DNA from: JASGIT01 sp047601665
GTDB taxonomy: Bacteria; Pseudomonadota; Gammaproteobacteria; Burkholderiales; Burkholderiaceae_C
Direction of reading: 5' to 3'
Assembly: GCA_047601665.1 (NCBI GenBank)
Contig: JASGIT010000001.1
Coordinates: 1,984,001-2,048,000 of the forward strand
Length of the DNA: 64,000 nt
The first letter of the stretch is position 1; every line of letters begins with the position of its first letter. Below the pieces are notes generated by a model that was given only the letters and a program-made list of their open reading frames with translations, was not told the DNA's origin and made no database searches. Made by a program: the position numbers and the translations under genes. Below are positions 52,688 to 60,223 of the stretch, in pieces.

Positions 52688-53626
52688 TCAACCGAGTTGC
52701 ACCACCTGCACGCCCGGCAACGCGGGTGCGGTGGGCAGCGCTTCGTGGTCGAACGCCGTGTCGCCGTCTTCGCTGGCTATGCCCGTGGCTTTGAGATTCC
52801 TGAAATCGTGCAGCGTTCCGTCGAGCAGGTGGGTGGTGACCACGTTTTGCAGCGAGCGGAACATGTTGTCCACGCGGCCGGGGTATTTCTTGTCCCACTC
52901 GCGCAGCATGTCGCCCACGATCTGGCGCTGCAGGTTCTCCTGGCTGCCGCAGAGGTTGCAGGGGATGATGGGGAAGTTCTGGTACTGCGCCCAGCGCGCC
53001 GTGTCCTTCTCGGGCACGTAGGCCAGCGGGCGGATGACGACGTGCTTGCCGTTGTCGCTGGCTAATTTTGGCGGCATGGCCTTCATGCGGCCGCCGAAGA
53101 ACATGTTGAGCAGCAGCGTCTGCACGATGTCGTCGCGGTGGTGGCCCAGCGCTATTTTTGTGCAGCCCAGCTGCTCGGCCACGCTGTAGAGGATGCCCCG
53201 GCGCAGGCGGCTGCACAGGCCGCAGGTGGTCTTGCCCTCGGGGATCACGCGCTTGACGATGCTGTAGGTGTCCTGGTTCTCGATGTGGAAGGGCACGCCC
53301 AGGCTTTCGAGGTATTCGGGCAGCACGTGCTCGGGGAAGCCGGGCTGCTTCTGGTCCAGGTTCACGGCCACCAGTTCGAAGGGGATGGGGGCGCGCTTTT
53401 GCAGCTTGAGCAGGATGTCGAGCAGCGTGTAGCTGTCCTTGCCGCCGGACATGCAGACCATGACCTTGTCGCCGGCCTCGATCATGTTGTAGTCCACGAT
53501 GGCCTTGCCGACCTCGCGACACAGGCGTTTTTCGAGCTTGTGGGCTTCGCGTTCGATTTTGGCGGAGGTGGCGGGGGTTTCTGCTTCCGCTTCCGCACTC
53601 CAGTCGGGGGTCAATACTGCGCTCAT
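52688..53626 (-). CDS. ttcA: tRNA 2-thiocytidine(32) synthetase TtcA
   Basis: A 312-aa PP-loop enzyme that thiolates C32 of some tRNAs. PP-loop MVCMSGGKDSYTLLDIL. Fe-S cysteines in TTCGLCSRLRRGILY and IPCNLCGSQENLQRQ. LGHHRDDIVQTLLLNMFFGGRMKAMPPKL is diagnostic. ATG 53626 with GGGGG upstream; an open extension of 18 residues has no similarity. It follows the two folB-type genes on the same strand. Confidence 0.96.
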   Translation of the reverse strand: MSAVLTPDWSAEAEAETPATSAKIEREAHKLEKRLCREVGKAIVDYNMIEAGDKVMVCMSGGKDSYTLLDILLKLQKRAPIPFELVAVNLDQKQPGFPEHVLPEYLESLGVPFHIENQDTYSIVKRVIPEGKTTCGLCSRLRRGILYSVAEQLGCTKIALGHHRDDIVQTLLLNMFFGGRMKAMPPKLASDNGKHVVIRPLAYVPEKDTARWAQYQNFPIIPCNLCGSQENLQRQIVGDMLREWDKKYPGRVDNMFRSLQNVVTTHLLDGTLHDFRNLKATGIASEDGDTAFDHEALPTAPALPGVQVVQLG

Positions 53627-53633
53627 AGGGGGT

Positions 53634-53999
53634 TCACCATTGTCCGGTTTCGACGCGAATGGCCACTTCGCAGTCGTCAAAGATTTCGAGTTTGGCGATT
53701 TTCACGCGCACGCCGCGCACGCCGGGCAGTTGCAGCAGGCGCTGGGCCAGTTTGCCGATCAGGCTCTCCAGCAGGTTCACGTGCTCGGCCGTGCATTCGT
53801 CGATGATGATCTGGCGCACCTTGCGGTAGTCCAGCACGTGCAGGATGTCGTCGTCGCGCGGGGCCAGGGGCTGGGGGCCGAGGTTCAGCTCCGCGTCCAC
53901 CTGGATGGGCTGGGGCGCGGTTTTCTCGTGCGAGAGGATGCCCAGGTTGGCGTTGAAGCGCAGCCCGGTCAGGGTGAGGATCTGGGTGCCGGTGGTCAC
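53634..53999 (-). CDS. FolB/FolX-type dihydroneopterin aldolase family protein, paralogue 1
   Basis: A 121-aa tunnelling-fold pterin enzyme. TLTGLRFNANLGILSHEKTAPQPIQVDAELNL gives the substrate Glu region, VLDYRKVRQIIIDECTAEHVNLLESLIGKLAQRLLQ the central helices, and VRVKIAKLEIFDDCEVAIRVE the last strands. The start is GTG 53999, 5 bp past the upstream stop; no in-frame ATG fits. Its C-terminus departs from the normal K-P-x-A motif, so the activity may differ from classical FolB. Confidence 0.78.
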   Translation of the reverse strand: MTTGTQILTLTGLRFNANLGILSHEKTAPQPIQVDAELNLGPQPLAPRDDDILHVLDYRKVRQIIIDECTAEHVNLLESLIGKLAQRLLQLPGVRGVRVKIAKLEIFDDCEVAIRVETGQW

Positions 54000-54003
54000 G
54001 GGG

Positions 54004-54417
54004 TCACCAGGGTTTGATGCACACCCGCTCCACGCCCACGGAGGCGCTGTCGGGGTAGATGTCGGGCTTGCGCGTGGCGACGCGCACGGCCTGCACCTCG
54101 CTCTTTTGCAATAGGGCGTTGGCGATCGCGTCACACAGGGTTTCCTGCAATTCATGGTGCCGGGTGCCCACGGCGCGGGCCACGGTGTCGCGGATGAAGT
54201 CGTAGTCCACGGTTTGCGAAAGATCGTCCGTGGCGGCGGGCGCGTGGGCCAGTTGGATGCACAAGTCCACGTCGAACCACATGCGCTGAGCGGCCTCGCG
54301 TTCGTGCGCGTGCACGCCGATGCGCACCGCCACCGCGTGGCGGCGCAGGCTCAAGGCGCGGCAGTGGGTGGCCAGCCGCGCGTCGATGGCGCCGAAGGCG
54401 AGCAGGATGGAATTCAT
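54004..54417 (-). CDS. FolB/FolX-type dihydroneopterin aldolase family protein, paralogue 2
   Basis: A 137-aa protein. RHAVAVRIGVHAHEREAAQRMWFDVDLCIQL, TVDYDFIRDTVARAVGTRHHELQETLCDAIANALL and VRVATRKPDIYPDSASVGVERV follow the FolB pattern, including the lysine before PD. A ~20-residue N-terminal extension is unusual. It overlaps the SDR gene by 4 bp. Two adjacent paralogues suggest one for folate synthesis and one for another pterin. Confidence 0.78.
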   Translation of the reverse strand: MNSILLAFGAIDARLATHCRALSLRRHAVAVRIGVHAHEREAAQRMWFDVDLCIQLAHAPAATDDLSQTVDYDFIRDTVARAVGTRHHELQETLCDAIANALLQKSEVQAVRVATRKPDIYPDSASVGVERVCIKPW

Positions 54418-55220
54418 AGGCGGGGATTGTCTTCGATGGCCCACATCACGTCCCGCGCCAGGGGCACCAGGTGCTGGCCGTTGTCGGCCCGCAGGGTGCA
54501 GCCGTTGAGGCTGGTGTTCTCGGCAATGAACACGGCGCAGCGCGCCACGTCGGCGGGCTGTATGGGCTGGCGCAGCAGGTTGACCTGGCTCGCGCGGTCG
54601 AAGTTGCTCTGCGTTTGCGGGCCGCTCAGGTACATCAGGCCCGGCGACAGCCCGCACACCCGCACCAGGGGCGCGAGCGCCTGGGCTTGCAGCGCCACGC
54701 TGCGCTCCAGCGCGAGCTTGCTCACGGTGTACGAGAAGTAATCGGGGTTGAGGTTGTGCACCTTCTGGTCGAGCACGTGGATGACGCTGTGTCGCCCCGC
54801 CGCCGCATCGCCGCCCAGCCGCGCGTGCAGCGCATTGCCCAGCAGCAGCGGCGTGGCCGTGTTGGCGATGAAGTGGTCCAGCAGCATCCGGGCGCTGGCG
54901 GTGCGCGCATCGTCGGCCTCGAAGAGGGAGGCGTTGTTGACGATGCAGCGCGGCACAGTGCCCGCCAGCGCTAGGCATTGCTCCAGCAGCAGCGCGGCTG
55001 CGTCGGGCTGGGCCAGGTCGGCCCGCACCAGCAGGCACTCGCGCCCCAGGGCGCGGATGGTGGCCTGGGTGGCTTCCGCGCCCGCCTGGGAGTGGCGGTA
55101 GTGGCACAGCACGTTCCAGCCCGCGGCGGCAAAGGCCAGGCCGATTTCGCGGCCCAGCCGGTGGGCCGCGCCGGTCACCAGGACCCAATCGCGGGGGGCT
55201 TGCGGGTTATGCTGGTTCAT
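54414..55220 (-). CDS. SDR-family oxidoreductase, probable pteridine reductase (FolM/PTR1-like)
   Basis: A 268-aa short-chain dehydrogenase. Cofactor loop VLVTGAAHRLGREIGLAFAAAGWNVLCHYRHSQ, with an Arg after the second strand favouring NADPH; CIVNNASLFEADD; catalytic YTVSK in NPDYFSYTVSKLALERS, where Asp in IHVLDQKVHNLNPDY sits as in pteridine reductases. It lies upstream of two FolB-type genes in one unit, supporting a pterin substrate. The start codon overlaps the divergent MidA gene start. Confidence 0.82.
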   Translation of the reverse strand: MNQHNPQAPRDWVLVTGAAHRLGREIGLAFAAAGWNVLCHYRHSQAGAEATQATIRALGRECLLVRADLAQPDAAALLLEQCLALAGTVPRCIVNNASLFEADDARTASARMLLDHFIANTATPLLLGNALHARLGGDAAAGRHSVIHVLDQKVHNLNPDYFSYTVSKLALERSVALQAQALAPLVRVCGLSPGLMYLSGPQTQSNFDRASQVNLLRQPIQPADVARCAVFIAENTSLNGCTLRADNGQHLVPLARDVMWAIEDNPRL

Positions 55221-56316
55221 GTCCCGAATTATGACGGCCCCCCCCCTGGCGCTGACCGAGCGCCTGACCGAACACCTGCGCCAGCAGATCGCCGCGCAAG
55301 GCGGCTGGATCGGCTTCGACCGCTTCATGGAACTGGCGCTCTACACCCCCGGCCTGGGCTACTACGCCAATGCGCTGCCCAAACTGGGCGCCATGCCCGA
55401 AGGCGGCAGCGATTTCGTGACCGCGCCCGAGCTGTCGCCCGTGTTCGGCGAGGTGATGGCCGCCCAGGTGGCCGAGGCGCTGGAGCGCACCGGCACGCGC
55501 GAGGTGTGGGAGTTCGGCGCGGGCACGGGCGCGCTGGCCGCGCAGCTGCTGGCAGCGCTGGGCGGCGCGGTGGGGCGCTACACCATCGTCGATCTGTCCG
55601 GCAGCCTGCGCGAGCGCCAACAGGAGCGCCTGGCGGCCTATGCGCCCAAGGTACGGTGGGCGGATGCGCTGCCCGACCGCTTCGAGGGCGTGGCCGTGGG
55701 CAACGAGGTGCTGGACGCCATGCCCGTGCAGCTCATCGTGCGCAAGGGCGGCCAGTGGCACGAGCGCGGCGTGGATGCCGGCCTGGCCTGGAGCGACCGC
55801 CCCACCGCCCTGCGCCCGCCCGTCGACATCGAAGGCCCGCACGACTACCTGACCGAACTGCACCCGCAGGCCGAAGCCTTCATCCGCACCCTGGGCGAGC
55901 GCCTGGCGCGCGGCGCGGTGCTGCTGGCGGACTACGGCTTCGGCGAGCGCGAGTACTACCACCCCCAGCGCCACATGGGCACGCTGATGTGCCACCGCGC
56001 CCACCGGGCGGACGACAACCCGCTGGTGGACGTGGGCTTGAAGGACATCACCGCCCACGTCAATTTCACCGGCATCGCCGTGGCCGCGCAGGAGGCGGGC
56101 TTCGAGGTGCTGGGCTACACCACGCAGGCGCACTTTCTCATCAACAGCGGTTTGCTATCGAAATTGGAGCTGCTCCCGCAGGCGGGACGGGCGCAAGCGG
56201 CCAAATTGATGATGGAGCATGAAATGGGCGAACTGTTCAAGTTCATCCTGCTCGCCAAGGGCGCGCCGTGGGACGCGCTGGGCTTTGCGCGTGGCGACCG
56301 CACGCACCGGCTTTGA
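55219..56316 (+). CDS. MidA/NDUFAF7-family SAM-dependent methyltransferase (COG1565)
   Basis: A 365-aa methyltransferase. GWIGFDRFMELALYTPGLGYYAN, SDFVTAPELSPVFGEVMAAQ, SAM loop VWEFGAGTGALAAQLLAAL, VGNEVLDAMPVQL, and LADYGFGEREYYHPQRHMGTLMCHRAHRADDNPL are family marks. The mitochondrial homologue methylates a complex I arginine; the bacterial target is unproven. The first ATG is at 55219, but ATG 55231 is equally plausible. With either, there is almost no gap to the divergent SDR start. Confidence 0.9.
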   Translation: MSRIMTAPPLALTERLTEHLRQQIAAQGGWIGFDRFMELALYTPGLGYYANALPKLGAMPEGGSDFVTAPELSPVFGEVMAAQVAEALERTGTREVWEFGAGTGALAAQLLAALGGAVGRYTIVDLSGSLRERQQERLAAYAPKVRWADALPDRFEGVAVGNEVLDAMPVQLIVRKGGQWHERGVDAGLAWSDRPTALRPPVDIEGPHDYLTELHPQAEAFIRTLGERLARGAVLLADYGFGEREYYHPQRHMGTLMCHRAHRADDNPLVDVGLKDITAHVNFTGIAVAAQEAGFEVLGYTTQAHFLINSGLLSKLELLPQAGRAQAAKLMMEHEMGELFKFILLAKGAPWDALGFARGDRTHRL

Positions 56317-56420
56317 GACCGTGAACAAGCCCTGACAGGCGGCGCGCCGTCCTACGGCCCGGCGCGCGCGGCGCCGCGCAGAATCGCCGTGTCTTTTTAT
56401 CCTTGAAAGGAAGTACCGCC

Positions 56421-56870
56421 ATGCGCATCGCCACCACCATCGCCGGCGCCAGCCTGCTCTGCGCCACCCTGATCGCGCCCGCCCAGGCCGGGCTGCTCGA
56501 CGGCCTCAAGGACAAGGCCGGGGGCGCCGCCGGAGCCGCCGGGGCCACGTCCAGCCTGGGCGGCCTGGGCGCGCTGGGTATGCCCAGCATCGGCAGCGGC
56601 ACGGCCAGCAACGCCGCGGGCGTGCTGCAGTACTGCGTCAAGAACAACTACCTCAGCGCCGCCAGCGCCGGGGGCGTGAAGGACAAGCTCATGGGCAAGC
56701 TCGGCCTGGGCAGCGAGACCCAGGCCGCGCAGGACCAGGGCTACCAGCAGGGCCTGACCGGTATGCTGCAAGGCAGCAACGGCGGCAGCTTCGACATGGG
56801 CAAGGTGCAGGACAATCTCAAGGAAAAAGCCTGCGACTACGTGCTGAAGAACGCCTCGTCGCTGCTCTGA
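56421..56870 (+). CDS. DUF2501-domain secreted protein (YjjA-like)
   Basis: A 149-aa protein. Signal peptide IATTIAGASLLCATLIAPAQA, then LLDGLKDKAGGAAGAAGATSSLGG and the conserved VLQYCVKNNYLSAASAGGVKDKLMGKLG, DQGYQQGLTGMLQG and VQDNLKEKACDYVLKNASSL, as in E. coli YjjA. GAAAGGAAG precedes ATG 56421. Periplasmic, function unknown. Confidence 0.87.
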   Translation: MRIATTIAGASLLCATLIAPAQAGLLDGLKDKAGGAAGAAGATSSLGGLGALGMPSIGSGTASNAAGVLQYCVKNNYLSAASAGGVKDKLMGKLGLGSETQAAQDQGYQQGLTGMLQGSNGGSFDMGKVQDNLKEKACDYVLKNASSLL

Positions 56871-56872
56871 GA

Positions 56873-56922
56873 ATAGGAGCTGTCAGCGCTTGTGCCATAA
56901 GCGCTGGCGGCCTATTCGGGCC
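56873..56922. repeat. Dispersed palindromic repeat, copy 9
   Basis: AATAGGAGCTGTCAGCGCTT, GTGCCATAAGCGCTGGCGGC and CTATTCGGGCCAAATGG, a full copy in reverse orientation, 3 bp after the DUF2501 stop. Confidence 0.88.
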
Positions 56923-56942
56923 AAATGGCTACACTGGCGCCC

Positions 56943-57137
56943 ATGCTGCGCTGGCTGCTCGTCATCTTCCTCGCCCTGGTGCTGGTCAACGGCTTCTCGG
57001 CGCTGCTGCGCCGCCTGGGGCTGGGGCGGCTGCCGGGGGACTTCCAGTTCCGGCTGTTCGGGCGCGAATGGTTCATTCCGCTCGCCAGTTCGGTGGTGCT
57101 CAGCCTGATCGCGGGGCTGGTCGCCAAATATTTGTAG
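56943..57137 (+). CDS. DUF2905-domain small membrane protein
   Basis: A 64-aa protein with two helices around a conserved turn: LRWLLVIFLALVLVNGFSALLRRLGLGRLPGDFQFRLFGREWFIPLASSVVLSLIAGLVAKYL. LGRLPGD is the DUF2905 signature. Start at ATG 56943 chosen to match family length; an upstream ATG at 56925 adds six residues. Function unknown. Confidence 0.85.
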   Translation: MLRWLLVIFLALVLVNGFSALLRRLGLGRLPGDFQFRLFGREWFIPLASSVVLSLIAGLVAKYL

Positions 57138-57153
57138 AAATTTTCCGGCGCGC

Positions 57154-57180
57154 TGTAACCGCGCCCGCGCCGCGGACGAA
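57154..57180 (+). promoter_or_regulatory. SigF-type ECF promoter of the bufferin operon
   Basis: TGTAACC (57154-57160), 16-bp spacer, CGAA (57177-57180). From memory this is the form of Caulobacter SigF promoters (GTAACC-N16-CGAA). It lies 56 bp before bufA1, and a SigF-like gene is in the same operon, so positive autoregulation is expected. Confidence 0.7.
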
Positions 57181-57189
57181 TTAGCTCAC

Positions 57190-57206
57190 GTATCCGTCGT
57201 GGATAC
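57190..57206 (+). promoter_or_regulatory. 5'-leader hairpin of the bufferin operon
   Basis: GTATCC-GTCGT-GGATAC, a perfect 6-bp stem about 10 bp after the predicted -10. It should form at the very 5' end of the mRNA, where it could protect the transcript. No T-run follows. Confidence 0.45.
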
Positions 57207-57235
57207 CTTTCATCCCAACACCTGAGGAGCTATTC

Positions 57236-57547
57236 ATGTCCGCAACCACCAAAGTCACTTCCGCCCTCCTGGCCGGCGCCGTCGCCAGCCTGCTGGCATC
57301 GGCCGCCCATGCCGCCCCGCTGACCAAGGCAGAAGGTGAGGCCGCCATGGCCGCGCACAAGGAAAAGTGCTACGGCGTGGCCCTGAAGGGGCAGAACGAC
57401 TGCGCCGCCGGCCCCGGCACGACCTGCCAGGGCACCTCCACCATGGACTTCCAGGGCAATGCGTGGAAGTTCGTGCAGGGCGGCACCTGCGCCAACATCA
57501 TGACCCCGAACGGCGGCCACGGCTCGCTCACCCCGATCAAGTCCTGA
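57236..57547 (+). CDS. bufA1: Bufferin-type metallophore precursor (DUF2282, BufA1-like)
   Basis: A 103-aa RiPP-type precursor. Signal peptide to AHA (about residue 26). The mature core has four cysteines (45, 56, 64, 85) in EKCYGVALKGQNDCAAGPGTTCQGT and GGTCANIM, the DUF2282 pattern. In characterised bufferins, two central Cys are converted to 5-thiooxazoles by the MNIO enzyme and the product binds copper in the periplasm. AGGAG precedes the ATG. First gene of the bufABC-doxX-sigF-nrsF operon. Confidence 0.9.
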   Translation: MSATTKVTSALLAGAVASLLASAAHAAPLTKAEGEAAMAAHKEKCYGVALKGQNDCAAGPGTTCQGTSTMDFQGNAWKFVQGGTCANIMTPNGGHGSLTPIKS

Positions 57548-57572
57548 CCCCCGGGTCGCAAGGGGAAGCGCC

Positions 57573-58406
57573 ATGCTCGCGGGCACCAGCTTCAAGCCGG
57601 CACACCTGTCCGCGATTCTCGCGGAGCCGCCGCAGGAGGGCTTCTTCTTCGAGGTCCATGCCGAGAACTACATGGGCGCGGGCGGCCCGCCGCACCGTAT
57701 GCTGGCCGCCCTGCGCGAGCGCCATGCGCTGTCCCTGCACGGGGTGTGCATGTCCATCGGCGGGCCGGGCGCGCTGGACAAGGCCCATCTGGAGCGCTTT
57801 CGCGCCCTGGTGCGGCGCTACGAGCCCGCCTTCGTGTCGGAGCACCTGGCCTGGTCCTCGCATGGCGGCACGTTCTTCAACGACCTGCTGCCCTTGCCCT
57901 ACACCGCGTCCACCCTGGCGCGGGTGTGCGAGCACGTCGAGCAGGTGCAGGAGGCGATCGGGCGGCCCCTGCTGCTGGAGAACCCCGCCACCTACATCGC
58001 GTTCGCGTCGTCCACCCTGGGCGAGGCGGAATTCCTGCGCGCGGTGGCCCGGCGCACCGGCTGCGGCCTGCTGCTCGACATCAACAACGTCTTCGTTTCG
58101 GCCACCAACCACGGCCATGCCGCCGCAGACTATCTCGATGCCTTCCCGCTGGATCGGGTTGGCGAAATCCACCTGGCCGGGCACAGCGCGCAGCACGACG
58201 ACGAGGGCGAGCCGCTGCTCATCGACAGCCACGACCGCGCCGTCGCGCCGCCGGTCTGGGACCTGTACCGCGGCGTCATCGAACGCACCGGCCCCACGCC
58301 GACGCTGATCGAGTGGGACAGCGACCTGCCCGGCTGGTCCACCCTGCGCGCGCAGGCCGAGGCGGTCCGCCGCATCCTGCGGGAGGAACTGCACCATGTC
58401 GCTTGA
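57573..58406 (+). CDS. bufB: MNIO-family bufferin maturation enzyme (DUF692, BufB-like)
   Basis: A 277-aa TIM-barrel multinuclear non-haem iron oxidative enzyme. Ligand motifs: FFEVHAENYM, SLHGVCMSIGG, VSEHLAW, LLENPATYI, LLLDINNVFVSATNHG, IHLAGHSAQ, IDSHDRAV and LIEWDSDLP. Related enzymes (MbnB, TglH) modify precursor Cys using Fe and O2. It overlaps bufC by 11 bp. Confidence 0.93.
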   Translation: MLAGTSFKPAHLSAILAEPPQEGFFFEVHAENYMGAGGPPHRMLAALRERHALSLHGVCMSIGGPGALDKAHLERFRALVRRYEPAFVSEHLAWSSHGGTFFNDLLPLPYTASTLARVCEHVEQVQEAIGRPLLLENPATYIAFASSTLGEAEFLRAVARRTGCGLLLDINNVFVSATNHGHAAADYLDAFPLDRVGEIHLAGHSAQHDDEGEPLLIDSHDRAVAPPVWDLYRGVIERTGPTPTLIEWDSDLPGWSTLRAQAEAVRRILREELHHVA

Positions 58407-59157
58407 CCACTGCGCCGCGTTCGCGCCGGGCCTGACCTGCCCGCGGTACCCCGCGCCCGCCGACGTGGCCGCCCACCGGGGCAAGGGCGTGGCCCGGCGC
58501 TACAACGTCTACCGCAACAACGTGACCGTGAGCCTGATCAACGCGCTGGCCGACATCTACCCCGCCGTCCAGCGCATCACCGGCGCCGGGTTCTTCCGCG
58601 CGATGGCGCGCTTCCACGTGCGCGCCACGCCGCCCGCGTCGCCGCTGCTGTTCGAGTACGGGCGGGACTTCCCCGCCTTCATCGCCGCCTACGAATATGC
58701 GCGGGAACTGCCCTGGCTGGCCGATGTCGCCCGCATCGAGCGCGCCTGGCTGGACGCCTACCATGCCGCCGACCGACCCGTCCTTGACGTGAGCACGCTG
58801 GCCGCCGTCGATCCGGCCTGGCTGATGGATTTGCGCTTCGAGCCGCATCCCGCCGCGCGCATCGTGCGGTCGCGCTACGCCGCCGTATCGCTCTTCACGG
58901 CGCACAAGGCCGAAGGCGTGCCGCCGCTGCACGCCGACGAAGCGGAAGACGCGCTCGTCACCCGGCCCGGCATGGACATCATCGTCTCGCGCCTGCCCGC
59001 AGGCGGCGCGGCCTTTCTGACCCGCCTGCTCGCGGGCGGCCCGCTGGGCGCGGCCGCCGCCGCCGCGTTCGACGAAGCCCTGTCCTTCGACCTTGGCGCC
59101 AACCTGGCGGGAATGGTTTCGGCGGGCGTATTCACCGCCCTTCACCCTGGAGACTGA
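58396..59157 (+). CDS. bufC: Bufferin maturation partner (DUF2063 domain, BufC-like)
   Basis: A 253-aa protein. The N-terminal DUF2063 domain includes VARRYNVYRNNVTVSLINALADIYPAVQRITGAGFFRAMARFHVRATPPASPLLFEYG and FIAAYEYARELPWLADVARIERAWLDAYHAAD. It serves as the recognition/partner subunit for MNIO enzymes, although databases often label it DNA-binding. The start lies inside the end of bufB, so translation is coupled. Confidence 0.9.
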   Translation: MSLDHCAAFAPGLTCPRYPAPADVAAHRGKGVARRYNVYRNNVTVSLINALADIYPAVQRITGAGFFRAMARFHVRATPPASPLLFEYGRDFPAFIAAYEYARELPWLADVARIERAWLDAYHAADRPVLDVSTLAAVDPAWLMDLRFEPHPAARIVRSRYAAVSLFTAHKAEGVPPLHADEAEDALVTRPGMDIIVSRLPAGGAAFLTRLLAGGPLGAAAAAAFDEALSFDLGANLAGMVSAGVFTALHPGD

Positions 59158-59159
59158 CC

Positions 59160-59651
59160 ATGCAAGCGACACACAACCCCCCCGCGCCCGCCCTGGGCCT
59201 GGTTGGCAAGGCCCGGCGCCTGGCCGAAGGCATCGCCCAGCCGTGGTGCGTGCAATTCATGCTGCGCATCGCGCTGGCCGTGCCGTTCTGGAAATCCGGC
59301 CTCCTGAAATGGGACGGCTTCCTGCACCTCAAGGACACGGCGGTCTACCTGTTTTCCGACGAATTCCAGCTGCACCTGCCCGGCGGGCCCTACCCCTTCC
59401 CCGCGCCCGCCACCGTCGCGTTCCTGTCCGGCTGCGGCGAAGTGCTGCTGCCGGTGCTGCTGGTGCTGGGCCTCGGCACGCGCTTCGCCGCCCTGGGCCT
59501 GCTGGCGATGACCTGCGTGATCGAACTGACCGTGCCGGAGGGCTGGCCCGTGCACCTCACCTGGGCCGCGATGGCGCTGGCGATCGCCGCCTGGGGGCCG
59601 GGCCGTCTCTCGGTCGACCATTGGCTGGGAGACCGCTCGCCCCGGTCGTGA
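59160..59651 (+). CDS. DoxX-family membrane protein
   Basis: A 163-aa protein with four hydrophobic helices. FMLRIALAVPFWKSGLLKWDGF, FLSGCGEVLLPVLLVLGLGTRFAALGLLAMTCVIEL and WAAMALAIAAWGPGRLSVDHWL fit DoxX. DoxX genes accompany bufferin clusters (gigD-type in Caulobacter). It may supply a quinone- or redox-linked function for the MNIO reaction or envelope stress. Two bases after the bufC stop. Confidence 0.9.
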   Translation: MQATHNPPAPALGLVGKARRLAEGIAQPWCVQFMLRIALAVPFWKSGLLKWDGFLHLKDTAVYLFSDEFQLHLPGGPYPFPAPATVAFLSGCGEVLLPVLLVLGLGTRFAALGLLAMTCVIELTVPEGWPVHLTWAAMALAIAAWGPGRLSVDHWLGDRSPRS

Positions 59652-59674
59652 AAGCGGGTGTGTAATGGGAGGCT

Positions 59675-60223
59675 ATGGAGACCGAAGAGCGGCTGCGAAC
59701 CTGGCTGGTGCAGGGGCTGGCGGGCGACGCCGGGGCCTACCAGCGGTTTTTGAAAGAGCTGAGCACCCATGTGCGCGGCTTCCTGCGCCGCCGTCTCGTG
59801 CAGCGGCCCGACGACGTGGAGGATCTTGTGCAAGAAACCCTGCTGGCCGTGCACCACCAGCGCCACACCTATGCCGCCGACCGGCCGCTGACGGCCTGGG
59901 TGCACGCCATCGCGCGCTACAAGCTCGTGGACTGGCTGCGCGCGCGGGCGTCCAAGGACGCGCTGACGGACCCGTTCGAGGACGAGGCTGACACCTTCTT
60001 CGCCGCCGCCGACGGCGAGGCCGCCACGGCCCGGCGCGACCTGGACCTGCTGCTGCAGGCGCTGCCCGAGCGCCAGCGCCTGCCCATCGTGCACATGAAG
60101 CTCGAAGGCCTGTCCGTGGTCGAGACCGCGCGGCTCACGGGCCTGTCGGAATCGGCGGTCAAGGTCGGCGTGCACCGGGGCCTCAAGGCCCTGGCCGCGC
60201 TGGTGAAAAGGAAGGGGCCATGA
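59675..60223 (+). CDS. sigF: ECF sigma factor (SigF-like)
   Basis: A 182-aa sigma factor. Region 2 (about 20-90): YQRFLKELSTHVRGFLRRRL, DDVEDLVQETLLAVHHQRHTYAADRPLTAWVHAIARYKLVDWLR. Region 4 (about 125-180): LQALPERQRLPIVHMKLEGLSVVETARLTGLSESAVKVGVHRGLKAL. The next gene is its NrsF-type membrane anti-sigma factor, overlapping by 4 bp. Expected to read the TGTAACC-N16-CGAA promoter. Confidence 0.93.
   Translation: METEERLRTWLVQGLAGDAGAYQRFLKELSTHVRGFLRRRLVQRPDDVEDLVQETLLAVHHQRHTYAADRPLTAWVHAIARYKLVDWLRARASKDALTDPFEDEADTFFAAADGEAATARRDLDLLLQALPERQRLPIVHMKLEGLSVVETARLTGLSESAVKVGVHRGLKALAALVKRKGP

Noticed and set aside
56317..56420. A terminator in the GC-rich palindromic stretch after the MidA gene
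   Set aside because: GCGCGCC/GGCGCGC pairings exist but the T-run (TTTTTA) is 25 bp away from the stem, so it is not convincing.
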